64,000 nt of DNA. Origin: Plantago elongata. Its lineage: Eukaryota; Streptophyta; Magnoliopsida; Lamiales; Plantaginaceae. Position numbers and translations under genes: made by a program. The DNA is taken from assembly GCA_036897095.1 (NCBI GenBank), contig JAYMSP010000120.1, forward strand, positions 1-64,000. Reading direction: 5' to 3'. A model generated the notes under the pieces. It saw only the letters and a program-made list of their open reading frames with translations, ran no database searches and was not told where the DNA came from. This document shows, piece after piece, positions 37,576 through 48,721 of this stretch (position 1 is the first letter of the stretch; each line of letters begins with the position of its first letter).

Positions 37576-38157
37576 AAAAAAATTATTTATCAAATCAACT
37601 AAATTATCAACTAATAAATTTATTAAAAACGTCCATTAAAGTCGATTAGTATATCAACAAATACTTTCATTATCAGTTCATTATGTATATATTATTTTAC
37701 AATATAATGCCGTTACTCATAATTATTATATCGAGATTGAGATTAAAAACTCACTTATTTTATTAACACGATTAATTCAAACATAATAAATGTACATATA
37801 GAATTATTATAATCCTATCATTTTAATTAGAAGAGATTTAATTTAAATAATAATAATATTAATTTATAATATAATGAATATCTAAGGGATTTATTGATAT
37901 AGAATTTGAATTAACCTTTTTAATTGAAATTGAATTAATATTTATAAAATATTAGATTTGAGTGAGAAATAGCCAAGTTAATCGGGACGTTGTTAATGAT
38001 GAAGTTTATTAGTATTATCCGAGTAGATACTGACATGAACTTGACTCAGCATTCTGTTGTTGTGTTGAACGTTCGTACCCTATTGGGTACAGAAGCAGCC
38101 AATCCACACCCAAAAACCTGAAGCCATTAAAGAAGACGCAAGATTCGGGTTTTAATC

Positions 38158-38316
38158 TCTATAAATCCATTTCATTGTCATTTCTAACCCTATCACTTAC
38201 CATTTCATCATCCTATCTCAATTCTCAACAACCAATCATTCTCAGCATCCTTCTTCTCTCTTGTTTCTTCTCCTAAACATAGCTTCGGATCTACCGGACC
38301 TCTTCGTTTCATTGAG
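38158..38316 (+). promoter_or_regulatory. CIPK promoter TATA box and non-coding first exon
   Basis: TCTATAAATCC at about 38158-38168 is a good TATA box. A CT-rich leader follows and ends with the donor ATTGAG|GTATAA at 38316. The acceptor TTCATTCAG lies at 39161-39169, giving an 853-nt leader intron before the coding exon. Transcription start is inferred, not mapped. Confidence 0.6.
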
Positions 38317-38390
38317 GTATAATTCAATCTTCTCCTGTCCTATTCTAGCCTGTTTCTCTGCTTTGTTTAATTGGTTTCCATTTTGTTATG

Positions 38391-38700
38391 CATGTATGTG
38401 ATTTGCAGAGGCTTTTGTTTCTGGGTTTGTTTGTTTGATTTTCAACAAGATGAGATTTTTATGATGTTGGAATGTTGCATTATTTGGCAAAGATTGTAGC
38501 TTTATGGTGTTTTCTGGCATGTATTTGATTTGCAGAGCCTTTTTTTGTTCAACGGATTTAGTTTTTGTAGCTCAATTTTCATCAAGACGAGATTTTTATG
38601 ATGTTGGAATGTTGGGTGTAGCTTTATGATGTTTTCTGGCATGTATATGATTTGCTGAGCCTTTTCTGTTTCTGGGATGTTGCATTATTTGGCAAAGATT
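38391..38700 (+). repeat. Imperfect tandem repeats in CIPK leader intron
   Basis: Units start at 38391, 38518 and 38640 with CATGTAT(G/T/A)TGATTTGC and share GAGATTTTTATGATGTTGGA and TAGCTTTATG(G/A)TGTTTTC. Period is 127 and 122 bp, with about two and a half copies. Each unit carries a TTTGC(A/T)GAG string, and in two of them it is a plausible 3' splice site. Confidence 0.75.
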
Positions 38701-39195
38701 GGTATTTTTATCATGATTTCTGGTATGAATGGTTGTTGAGAGCTGAAATTGGAATTATAAAGCTTGTGCAAGAGTTAAGACAATACTGAATCTGGATCTG
38801 ATTGTGTCAATCCTTGTTGCAAGTTCAAATTTATTTCTTGAATCTTGACGAACTTGTGTAAGGTTGAGGCATGGATTAATATCTCTGGTTTCGATATTTC
38901 AATGATTCTGATTCTTGTACAGATGACAAGTTTTGGTATTTTTCGAAAGGTTTCGTACCTAATAAAAAGTGAAAAAAGTAGGGACAAAATAGTTTCGGAA
39001 TCTTCTGTTGGTTTAGCTGAAAAATCGAGATACTTTGGTATTTTCTGGCCAGTTCTTCATGATATTTTATACCAGTTGTGTAGGTACTAGGTTAAGAATT
39101 TATGTTGGATAACAAAGAAATAACTCAATATGAATGATTGACTCACTTTTTTATGTGCTTTTCATTCAGGTTCTTTCAATTCAAGGGAATGCAGA

Positions 39196-39396
39196 ATGAT
39201 GTGTTGGAGCAACGAAATCTCTAATTCATACACGACTTTGCCTCAACCAGGACTGGTTCAGTACATGCCTGATCATGGTGGTATAGGAAAGTCGATCTCA
39301 GGAATTGAGAATTTCTGCCCAAGGAGCAACAAAACAACAACAATGAGCCACTGCGTACAGGTCGTGTTAAGACATGACCTTGTGGAAGACGGTTGA
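39196..39396 (+). CDS. Upstream ORF in CIPK leader (66 codons)
   Basis: The second leader exon (39170-39508) contains an ATG at 39196 opening a 66-codon frame that ends 112 nt before the CIPK start codon. A shorter overlapping uORF of 11 codons starts at 39189. Long uORFs in plant kinase leaders usually lower main-ORF translation. I do not recognise the peptide and have no evidence that it is conserved, so it may simply be a chance frame. Confidence 0.35.
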   Translation: MMCWSNEISNSYTTLPQPGLVQYMPDHGGIGKSISGIENFCPRSNKTTTMSHCVQVVLRHDLVEDG

Positions 39397-39508
39397 GTCC
39401 GTTATCCTTCGATAAATCCTGCATTGTGAATAGTATAGACATATAGTACTTAGTTCGCGGGAAATTAGGGCTTGTAGTAGCATACCTAGGAGTTTGTTTC
39501 TGTTAAAA

Positions 39509-40816
39509 ATGGAGGGAAGTGTATTGATGAGGAAGTATGACGTTGGAAGGATGTTGGGTAAAGGCACTTTTGGGAAAGTTTACTTTGGTAAGGATCTTAA
39601 AACTGGAGGCAGCGTGGCCATTAAGGTGATCGACAAGGAGAAGGTGTTAAAAGTTGGGCTAATCGATCAAACTAAGCGGGAGATATCAGTTATGGGATTG
39701 GTCAAACACGAGAATGTGATGCAGCTTCATGAAGTTCTGGCCACCAAAACAAAAATCTACTTTGTCATGGAATACGCAAAGGGTGGCGAACTTTTTAACA
39801 AGATTTCAAAGGGGAAGCTGAAGGAGGAAGTTGCAAGAAAATACTTCCAACAATTGATTCGTGCAGTCAGTTTCTGTCACAGCCGGGGAGTTTACCACCG
39901 CGACTTGAAACCAGAGAATCTTTTGCTTGACGAAGAAGGGAACTTGAAAGTCTCAGATTTTGGTCTGAGTGCAATGAAAGAAACAAGGCGAAAGGATGGG
40001 TTACTCCACACTACATGCGGCACTCCCGCATACGTGGCACCGGAAGTGGTTTGCCGGAAAGGATACGATGGTGCCAAAGCTGACATTTGGTCTTGTGGGG
40101 TGATCCTGTTTGTTCTACTGGCAGGTCATCTTCCTTTTCAAGATTCAAATCTGATAGAAATGTACAAGAAGATTGCCAAGGCAGACTTCAAGTTCCCAAG
40201 TTGGTTTTCACCTGACGTGCGGAGGCTTCTCACCAAGATTCTTGATCCGAACCCAATGACGAGGGTTTCTATGGCAAGAATTATGCAAAGTGCATGGTTC
40301 AAGAAAGGTTTGGACTCGAAAAGCGTCGGGACTAATGAAGGAGGGATGGAAAATTCTCTTATGGATGTCGACTGTGGTAGTTTTGCGGATATGAAGTTGG
40401 GAAAGCCTACTAATCTGAATGCCTTCGATATCATATCTCTGTCCGCTGGATTTGACTTGTCCGGTTTTTTCGTGAGGAATGATCAGAAAGATGAAGTTCA
40501 GTTCACATCCACAAAGTCTGCGACTGATATCGTGTCTAAAATCGAGGACATTGCTTCTCATCTGAAGATGGATGTGATGCGGAAAGGTGATGGATCTATG
40601 AAACTCAAGGGTTTAAGTGGAACTAAGAAGAATCGCATTATATCCATTGATGTGGTAATATCGGAGATCACTTCATCGTTTCACTTGGTTGATTTGAAGA
40701 AATCCAGTGGCGATACGGTGGATTATCAGAAAATGCTTAAACGAAGTTTAAGGCCAGCGCTGGGTGAAATCGTGTGGGCTTGGCAAGGCGAGCAGCAAGC
40801 AGCCTTAGTTAACTGA
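39509..40816 (+). CDS. CBL-interacting protein kinase (CIPK)
   Basis: A single coding exon of 435 residues starting [13 protein letters not shown]. The Ser/Thr kinase domain (about 10-265) has the glycine loop LGKGTFGKV, Lys39 in VAIKVI, the catalytic loop [11 protein letters not shown] with Asp132, the magnesium motif SDFGLSA, and the activation segment ending [11 protein letters not shown]. The C-terminal half carries the NAF/FISL motif ([19 protein letters not shown]), which binds CBL calcium sensors, followed by a PPI region for PP2C phosphatases. CIPKs act with CBLs on transporters and channels in ion and stress signalling. The intron-less coding region fits the intron-poor CIPK clade (CIPK2/10/11/15/20 group); I cannot pick one orthologue. 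Confidence 0.95.
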   Translation: MEGSVLMRKYDVGRMLGKGTFGKVYFGKDLKTGGSVAIKVIDKEKVLKVGLIDQTKREISVMGLVKHENVMQLHEVLATKTKIYFVMEYAKGGELFNKISKGKLKEEVARKYFQQLIRAVSFCHSRGVYHRDLKPENLLLDEEGNLKVSDFGLSAMKETRRKDGLLHTTCGTPAYVAPEVVCRKGYDGAKADIWSCGVILFVLLAGHLPFQDSNLIEMYKKIAKADFKFPSWFSPDVRRLLTKILDPNPMTRVSMARIMQSAWFKKGLDSKSVGTNEGGMENSLMDVDCGSFADMKLGKPTNLNAFDIISLSAGFDLSGFFVRNDQKDEVQFTSTKSATDIVSKIEDIASHLKMDVMRKGDGSMKLKGLSGTKKNRIISIDVVISEITSSFHLVDLKKSSGDTVDYQKMLKRSLRPALGEIVWAWQGEQQAALVN

Positions 40817-41433
40817 TCCAGCCAGAGATGAACAGAACAAGAACAGAGACCAAAGAAGGTTTTTAGTTAGCTAATACAGCTAAAGATGAACAGAGAAATA
40901 ATAAACTAGTAGTTTTAGACTCTCTATAACTGTATGCCACACGCATTCGTGTTGTAATTTATTATTTCTATATTTATTACTTGTTATAATCTGTGTATTG
41001 ATTTGTTTCAGTTAATCACTTTCATTGTTACATGTCCAAGATTTTTTGTGTGAGAATTCAACACCTGAATTTGCGAAGTTAATTGTCATCCATAGTTCTT
41101 ATACTCTAATGTTCTATGAGGCAGCCATTCTATGATGATGAACTCCTCTCTCTTTTCTAATCGAGTCGTTGTGTTTGGCAATTCTTGCTCCGTTTGCACA
41201 TTGAAGCAGCTATCTGGGATCAATAAGAGTCTGCAAAGCAAAAGAAAAATGGACTCTGTTTTTCAGGTATAGCACAAGAATACAAGGGTACTTTCTTTAC
41301 CATGGAACTACAAAATTCCTGTGAGTTAATCAATTTCTACAAAAGTTAAATCAGGTATTTTCTGGTTCGAACATTGAAGGCAAGAGTACAACAGATACCA
41401 TTTGACTGGTATTTCTACACAATCTACAAAACA

Positions 41434-44400
41434 TCATCTAGACACAGTTTCAGGTGGTGGTGAGCCTCTCAGCTTAGCATTAGCAAGTTGCCTTTGTCGA
41501 CGCCCCAAGTGATAAGCTGTCACTATCCATATAGAACACACCTGATGGAATAAGGAAAAACAAACAAATGAAAATTAATGACAAGTTATACATATATGTA
41601 GTACTGACAACTAACAACTGCAAGTAATTATATACGTCAATATACGTACAGGCAACGCATAGAGAGAAACTGAGGACTCCTTGCCAGTTAAAGTGCTGAA
41701 AAGTAGCTTGTACATTCCAGCGGCAGTGGCATCTCCAAGCCTTTGAACTATAACGTCTATGCACACCTGGTTCACGATGTTTTTGGACTTGTCAGTGTCC
41801 CAGAACATTCCTTGGAGGGGATGCCATTAAAAAATCCCAGTGTTCGATGATAAAAATATAATAACAAAAATATTACAATTGCAGGAATAAATACTTTTTC
41901 AGGGGCTAATTTAAATGGCACGATGAATGATCTTGATGTTCTAGAGGCAACGACTTATACTTGGCACCTTTGGTGATAAAACACTTTCATGTGCAAGATG
42001 GCACTCACTAAACTATTTCCACACTAATTAGGAATTAGGAAAAACTATGAACATCTATTCCGCACCTTTGCCTTATATTTCTCGTCTTGCGTAACAACAG
42101 TGAACAGCAATTCTCTTCCAGGCCTAGTAACAACATACGTGGTCACCTGCAACAAGGAGATAAGATGAATTGGGTAGTTGACTGACATTCACACGAAAAG
42201 GTTACTTTATTCAATGTTCACTGAGTTAATATGAAGATAACAAAAAGTTTGAGAAGGTTCTTGGTGAAAGAATAGATAATTAAAAAAGAAAAGGATGACC
42301 AACATAATTCAAAAGTAACCTTTCGCAGAGTCTCGGAGATGGCAACGGTGATCCATGAGGGCCACACAGCTAATGCCACTAGGTTGAAAAAGGCAACAAC
42401 TGGTGAAGAACAAATAGCTATAGTAACCCCAGCAAAAGTAAGAATACGCCCCTGCGAAAACATTGAGCAAGTAACAGAATTAGGACTGGCTGACTTATGC
42501 TGTTATGCCAAAAAGAGCTGGACATTGGGCAGTTGGAGTGAATATTATAACCACAACTGAGTTATATATCCAAGAGTATATAGGTACTTACTGTTAAAGT
42601 GAGTTGTCCTGCAAGGATAAAAATAGCAATAAAGCTATTGATTTGTGCGAATAACCTTCTTCTAGCAACAGGGCTTGTAACTGTGATTGCAATGACAGTC
42701 ACTTTCTGCAGCCATACACAGAGAAGGCATCAATGACAGAAGAATTAGAACAAAAGTTTATGTGATATAAATGAAGTGTTAAAACAAATAAAGTATCACT
42801 ATATTCAAAAAATATGAGTGGTCTCCTAACAAGACAATATCTCAAGGAACAAAAGGACGTTTAGATATACAAGTACTAACAACCAATGTAGTATTCGAAG
42901 ACACTCAAAAAGAAACAAACCAAGTCTCAGAAGCAAATATCTCTCACCTGGAAGTAGAAGAAAGAGGAGACTACTGCACTTAGCCACAGAAATAATGCAA
43001 CTTGCAATAAGTAAGCTGATGATAATATGAGCTGCAGTCCCTCCAAAATAGCCCAGATCTGTGGTGTTGCTGTGGAAGTAGGTGTTCTAGGGGAAGATGC
43101 TCTGAGAGCAGCTGCACTTTGTACAGGGGTCTGACCATGATCATTATCTGCATTTCTACAATACAATGATAGTTTAATAGGAGATGGGGATAACAACTAG
43201 CCATGCAAGTTTCTGAAAGAACTAGCATCGTTAGGGAGAATGCATATGCACTTTCCAAAGAAAACAGAAGATATCTGACCTGATTGGAAATAGTTCTTCT
43301 GGTAGCTGGGAGATGTCCTTGTTAATTCCTTGTGAGCACTGTGCAGCAAATCCCAACAAGAGTGCAGAGACAAGGAGCAAATCTGGAAGAAAAGATTCAT
43401 TCACATACTGCCTGAGATACAATGGAACAAGAGGGACGACATAGAGGAGACATACATGGACCTAACCAAGCCATTCCTGTGGCAAAAAGTGAACCTAAGA
43501 GCTGTCCTAATGTTGCGCCAGCTCCAATAAAACCAAACAATCTTGAACCTGACTGGATTCAAGAGAGTTAATTAGGCAGATAATAATATAGCCATCCATT
43601 ACATGATTAAAGAGGTAAGATCAGCTTCCTAAATGTTCTTGATCCGAGTCAATAAAAAGAGTGGAAACTTGGGATTTGTCAGTTGTGATTAACAGAGTGA
43701 AAATAACATTTAATCAATTCTGATGGGAAAAATAGAGGATACTGACCTCACTATCCATCACGTCAATTACTCTCGCCCATGTTGAAGAGATAGTTATGAG
43801 ATTAAGCAGAGCAACCTGATAATCATGAATTGAAAGATATTCAATCCTTGGAGACTAGTTGCATATCTGAGTATGTTAAGGTAAAACTTGTAACGATTCC
43901 ATTAACTAAGAAGCAGAGAGGAGACCAGTGTACCCATAGGAAAAATGCAACCCTGACTGCAATATAGAACCATTCATGCTTTTCCCAGTCACCAGAAGTA
44001 GCTGATATGGTCTGGTTGACTGCCACTTTCAGCTCATCCTTAACATTGGAGTTCACAAGCACTCCCTACATCACAAGAAGATCCATCATAAGTCCAAGAC
44101 CCAGCAGAAAGAGATTCTAATACCAAACACTCAAAGAAAATGGAAACGAATCAGATTCTTGCCTTTAGTCTAAACGGTGCACTTCCAGGTGTCGAATAAA
44201 GCCACAAAACGAAGAATACAACAAGACTCAAGCCAAAAAACCTGTGTATCAAAACCAAAGCCTGTAGCAAATAGCAATATCAAAATTTCCATATATCAGC
44301 AACAGACTATATATTAAACTAAGAACCAGAACAGGACTTCTTAATGTTCAGTGCTGACAAATCCGCCAAGAATAATAATGCAACTACTATGTTCTGCAAA

Positions 44401-45181
44401 TCGAAAGAGGTCACTAAAGCATGACATATTAGTTAATATTCATAACTGAATATGTGACTACGTCATTACGATGTTTCTATAGCGAACTAATTAATCAAAA
44501 GAGATACCATCGAAACATGACTAAGTACTATGTTCTGCAAATCGAACTACTTAAGAGAAAGAGGTCACTAAAGCACGACTTCTTAGTTCTTAATATCCAT
44601 AACTGAATATGTAACTACGTCACTACGATGTTTCTGTATGAACTAATTCATCCAAAGAGATACTAACTCAAAACATGACTCCTTAATGCCCACACACACA
44701 ATAATGTAACGACTACGTTCTATTATGATATCGTGCAATGTAAACAAAGAGCAACAGAATAATATAAGTTTCATTTCACACAAAATATTCAAACAAACAA
44801 ACAAAAAAAACTGCAATCCCCTTCCTAATATACCTTCCATTTGGAGAGGTTTCGCAGAGAGAAAACGAGAGCCGTAACCGGAGCAGCAATCAATGTTAGA
44901 AACAACGATCCGATGAAAAGACCCGGAAGATTCTCCAGCCCTAACGAAATTGCACCTTCATCCCGCAATGGCAGAACCACAAAATACGCACTCAATAGCT
45001 GCAAATTCAACCAAATTCATTGCGAAATCAGTCAATCACAGAAAAATACGATGAATTAAAGTAAGAGAGTGCTTACGAAGAAGAATGAAGAGGTGGAATA
45101 GATCAATGCGGAGATTTCGTGAGGATGAACAGTGACGAATATCGATATGAACGATTCGATTCGAGATTTGTCAACGATCAT
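41434..45181 (-). CDS. ATP/ADP (NTP/NDP) exchanger-family membrane transporter
   Basis: Thirteen coding exons join in phase into 509 residues (45181-45077, 44998-44834, 44261-44163, 44065-43934, 43815-43747, 43552-43456, 43382-43280, 43155-42948, 42705-42592, 42451-42320, 42146-42066, 41766-41650, 41541-41434). The protein has about 10-12 hydrophobic helices and the block WARVIDVMDSESGSRLFGF-IGAGATLGQLLGS, typical of the TLC/NTP-NDP exchanger branch of the MFS-like superfamily found in Chlamydia, Rickettsia and plants. It has no plastid transit peptide like the NTT proteins. Intron 3 starts with GC (AAG|GCAAGA) instead of GT. The true substrate is not known to me, so nucleotide exchange is only a family inference. 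Confidence 0.85.
44384..44680. repeat. 141-bp tandem duplication inside transporter intron 2
   Basis: ACTATGTTCTGCAAATCGAA occurs at about 44386 and 44527. After it both units share GAAAGAGGTCACTAAAGCA, ATAACTGAATATGT and CTACGTCA(T/C)TACGATGTTT. The copies differ by several substitutions and small indels, so the event is not very recent. Confidence 0.75.
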
Positions 45182-46088
45182 TCTATTCTTCTTCTGCTAA
45201 TTTGATTAATTAGCGAAATGGATGGTTCTCTGGTATGAAATGGATGCAAAGTTTACATGGAGGAGTAGAAATGGAGCTAAAATTCAAGTGAGCTTTCTGT
45301 TTGGTTGTATTGTGGGAGAAGAACGACCAACAAAGCAGAAAACTCAGATTGAATATTTATTTTCACTCCTTTATATTCTTGTTATTTTTAATTTGCCCCG
45401 ATGTTTTAGTCAAAAGCAATTTTGTCACAATGTCAACTTCTATTTCAGTTTGTGCAAGGTCATCCCCAAACCTTGTTGTGTGCGATTTGCCCCGAGTCCG
45501 AGGTGTGCTTTTATGATCCGAGTTAAATTCAATCCAATTTGACTAGACAAATCGAACTTACTTTTTAAGTTTGAGCTAGTATTCATTTTACGGTAATAAA
45601 GTCAAACTCAACTTGTTTAGCTTAAATTTTTTAAAAATAAACATTTAAATATACAAAATTTATAACCGAATCTTAGCCAGTCTAATTAAGTGTCCAACAA
45701 AACGAACATTAAGACTTCAATTAATTTTAAATAACTTATTAAACAATTTATGATTGAATCTTAACGAGCCAAAGTCAAATTAAACTTTTCGTAAATTTCG
45801 CCGTGCATATGGGATGCTTCAATAAGTAATGTATACCATTTGTATATTGAGTTTCAATTTGCCCATCAAGTGTATATACAACAAGGGCTATATCGTTCTA
45901 AATTTAAAATTTCATAGCGTCAATCACACAACCAAACTTCCGAGTTCGATTGCACAAAGGAAAATCATACATACACTCCGTACAAATGTCCAAAATTTAG
46001 CAACAGGTTACGTCCTAACATTTCAAGATCCCAAAATGGGGTACCACGCAAACGCAGTGTTCAAAACCTACATACTCTTCAATGGCTC
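45182..46088. other. Intergenic region between divergent-minus genes
   Basis: The first 230 bp or so should be the transporter promoter and leader. The rest is AT-rich, with only short frames without known domains. A stretch at 45540-45790 carries repeated TCAAACTCAACTTGTTTAG-type motifs of a decayed element. Part of 45182-45410 is repeated near 47840-48080 (see the partial duplicate). Confidence 0.45.
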
Positions 46089-47081
46089 TTAAATCAGAAG
46101 CTGTTTTCGAATGAACCTTACCAAAATCGAGTACTCTTCAATGGCTCTTAAATCCAAGCCACTTCTAATCACCTGCGGAAAAAACAACCAACCTCCGGTG
46201 ACCACCACAAACCCCAGTGTGAGAATCCGTGAAACAGCCACTGGAAACCTCCAATGCACCGCCTTTTTAACTTCCACCTCAATTGCCACACAGAAACCAT
46301 GCAACACAAAGAACCATGTGACCTCCCACGTAGGACTTGCGTGCGTGAAGTAGTAATAAATCAGCTCGTGCATCAAACCGGACACAACAAAAGTCGCCAA
46401 GATAGCAGCCCCACCACCCAAAATATGGCGTACAGGGTGGTATACAGTTGGTCGGAGGATACTGGTGACCATGAGATTCCATCTACGACCCCAGAAATCT
46501 TGAAGTGATGTGGCGAGATACGGCTCGTTGAATTGGGGCTCTATTTCCAACCCGAAGAATGCTCTGACAGGGACTACCGTGATTGCTAAGAGGAGCTCCA
46601 CGCCGAGGTAGACATGGCAGCAGTAGAGACAGAGTAGGATATGAGGATGTAGGCTGTTTCGGAACTGGTACAAGAAGACGATTAAGGATAGAAGAAGGCA
46701 TTTGGTTACAAAAACGACGACTGAATCTCGTGAACTGGAATGGTTAAATTTATTAGGAATAGTATTTCTTTGTTTGACCGGAAACAGGCCGATGGAGATG
46801 AAGTGGAGGAGGGGCAGGGGTGGAGAAGTGGACAGTGGGGGTTGATTGAAGGAAAAGAGGATGAGCTTGAAGTTGGCGAGCCAGACGAGATAAAAGATTG
46901 TCAGGGCGGGAAGGTGGACTGTAGAGAGGCGGAGGGGGAGGACAGTGAGTAGGTACATCACTGGAAGGATAAAGAGGAGGCGTATGTGCGGTGCTCGGGT
47001 GGACATGAGTTGGTGGCAGAAAATGAGGGATGCAGTGGCTATCAGCCATATGATGATCAATGTATGGATCTCAGTTTCCAT
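46089..47081 (-). CDS. MBOAT wax synthase / sterol O-acyltransferase-like
   Basis: A single exon of 330 residues, with ATG at 47081 and no upstream alternative. It is hydrophobic throughout, with seven to nine membrane segments. The family's signature region is present: SLQDFWGRRWNLMVTSILR, then HPVRHIL, then VVSGLMHELIYYY with the presumed catalytic histidine, and a WFFVLHGFC helix. This is the plant jojoba-type wax synthase family (acyl-CoA with long-chain alcohol) that also includes the sterol acyltransferase ASAT1. It would work in the ER membrane. Sequence alone does not tell alcohol from sterol substrates. The size is close to the usual 330-350 residues and the frame is intact. Confidence 0.9.
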   Translation of the reverse strand: METEIHTLIIIWLIATASLIFCHQLMSTRAPHIRLLFILPVMYLLTVLPLRLSTVHLPALTIFYLVWLANFKLILFSFNQPPLSTSPPLPLLHFISIGLFPVKQRNTIPNKFNHSSSRDSVVVFVTKCLLLSLIVFLYQFRNSLHPHILLCLYCCHVYLGVELLLAITVVPVRAFFGLEIEPQFNEPYLATSLQDFWGRRWNLMVTSILRPTVYHPVRHILGGGAAILATFVVSGLMHELIYYYFTHASPTWEVTWFFVLHGFCVAIEVEVKKAVHWRFPVAVSRILTLGFVVVTGGWLFFPQVIRSGLDLRAIEEYSILVRFIRKQLLI

Positions 47082-47295
47082 GGATGGAGCAGAAACTGAA
47101 TACCTTGAATGAAATTCAATCAGATCTGTAGCAGGTTACTTGAAGAAGTCTGAATTGAATACCTGCAAGTTAAATTTAGTGAGGTGTTTTATTTTGTCGC
47201 CTTGTACTTGTCAGTTGCCAAACAGCATATTAAACAAAGTAAAGATTCAACAGAAATGTGGTAAAAATATACAAAACAGAATAACCAATTAACCA

Positions 47296-47375
47296 TCGGT
47301 GGGTGGCTGAGTGGTAAGAGTATCGAGTTCACTTAAGTAAAATCTCAAGTTCGATTAGGAAACACTAATAATCAA
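47296..47375 (+). repeat. tRNA-like SINE head or tRNA relic
   Basis: GGTGGCTGAGTGGTAAGAG at about 47301 resembles a tRNA-Ser/Leu A box, and CTCAAGTTCGATTAGGAAA at about 47343 resembles a B box. The segment does not fold into a complete tRNA and has no clear anticodon arm. It is probably a SINE head or a decayed tRNA. Confidence 0.35.
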
Positions 47376-47584
47376 TGACTCACTGCTCAAAAAAATCAGT
47401 GATCCACATCCACCACTCACCGCCCAAAAAATGGTACAACCATGTTCGACTGGACTAGTTGAACGGCGGATAAACGGTGGGAAAGCAAAAATAAAAAATA
47501 AAAAAGTAAAAACAGATTCCAGGTACAAAGTAGAAACTATAATCGCATAGGTATAATCAGAGATGCAAATGTCCGGCGAGAAGA

Positions 47585-48075
47585 TATCGAAGATTTCGTA
47601 ACCCTAACGAAGTTTCAATTTCATATAACCACAAAATACGCAGTCAATAGCAGCAAATTCAACCAATTCAATCCAAAATCAGATGGATCCAACAGAAATG
47701 AAACGAATTCAATCAATTACAGAAATAAATTACTTACACTGAAGAAATCGGAGGTGGAATAAATCAATCAATCCAGATGTTCCGTAGGGATGAACAGTGA
47801 CGCATAATATGACCAGCGATTCAATTCATATTTATCGTAAATCTCATACGGATCCATAATTGGTGAGTATAATCGAAATCTGAATTTGGAAATTGATGGG
47901 GATTAGATGGAACAGACACCATTGTAGAAATGGAGCTTTTAGCTCAACTCTCAAGTCAATTTTTTCTATTTTGTCGTCGGAGAATAGGAGAACGATGAAC
48001 CGGGTGAAATGAAATATAAAACGGTAATTTACATTCAGGCCCTTCATATTCTTACTATTTTAATTTGCATTAAAC
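47585..48075 (-). pseudogene. Partial, decayed copy of the transporter 5' end
   Basis: This segment is a diverged direct copy of 44930-45410: the end of exon 2 (ACCACAAAATACGCAGTCAA), intron 1, exon 1 (GGATGAACAGTGACG; GGTGGAATAAATCAATCA) and the leader/promoter (CTTCATATTCTTACTATTTT). The exon 1 start region and the frame have decayed, with no usable ATG equivalent to the parent's, and nothing of exons 3-13 is present. The wax synthase gene lies between parent and copy, 2.65 kb apart. Confidence 0.75.
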
Positions 48076-48700
48076 TTTTTTAGAGAGCGAAACATCGATT
48101 TTTTTCATTTAATATGAAAATTCTATTTTTTTTATAAATTTACTGACCTTTAATAAAAATTTACAGACAACGTAAAATTTATAGATTCTAAATAAAAATC
48201 TGCAAACAGTACGTAAAATCTCACATACATTGAATAAAAATTCACACATTCTAAATAAAAAAAATTGAAATTTTCATATATAATGGAAAAACCGCTCTCT
48301 CTCTGTACTTTGTAAAACTTTTAACATAATTGATAGTTAAACCATGAAACTTTCTTAAATTGCTCCGGACGGTGAGAAACTGCTTATTATAGATCTAGTT
48401 CATCTAATAACAGTGACGAAAGTTTAAGAAGTACTTTTTTTTAAACGACAAAGATGACTTATACCCTAAATTTATTAACTGGAGGGAAAGTGTATTACCA
48501 ACTGAGTTGTAATTAAAAAAATGTTAAGCTTCGAAATTTATATGTATCCCTTTGCTTTAAATGATTTAGTTGATTAAAGAAAATGCATAATAGAAATTTA
48601 TAAACTAACCTTCCTATTTCTTTTCGGCATTATTATAAGCGAACAGTATAGCAAAAAAACCCTACATTTTCTTCACCATCATGAATGATCAATTGTTCCT
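48076..48700. other. AT-rich spacer, nothing recognised
   Basis: AT-rich DNA with runs such as TAAATTTACTGACC and repeated AATAAAAATTTACA / AATAAAAATCTGCA / AATAAAAATTCACA blocks around 48145-48260, suggesting a short degenerate tandem repeat of about 30-40 bp. No gene. Confidence 0.4.
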
Positions 48701-48721
48701 GCACATCAATGATCTACGTAA

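Larger units (their letters stand above)
31978..38150. other. Gene-poor 6-kb region with MITEs
   Basis: No coding sequence can be supported: all frames are below about 80 codons and domain-free. What can be seen is small repeats: two near-palindromic MITE copies (35956-36068, 36392-36500), a 71-bp direct duplication (36660-36775), a 159-bp inverted-repeat element (36882-37040) and its diverged relatives around 34160-34330 and 34925-35150, and a SINE head (37492-37575). A short hairpin (TCATCTGAA / TTCAGATGA) lies at 33624-33647. The last part, 38041-38170, is the CIPK promoter. Confidence 0.5.

Noticed and set aside
47296-47375. Functional tRNA-Ser/Leu
   Set aside because: A and B box-like strings exist, but the acceptor and anticodon stems do not form, so it is listed only as a repeat.
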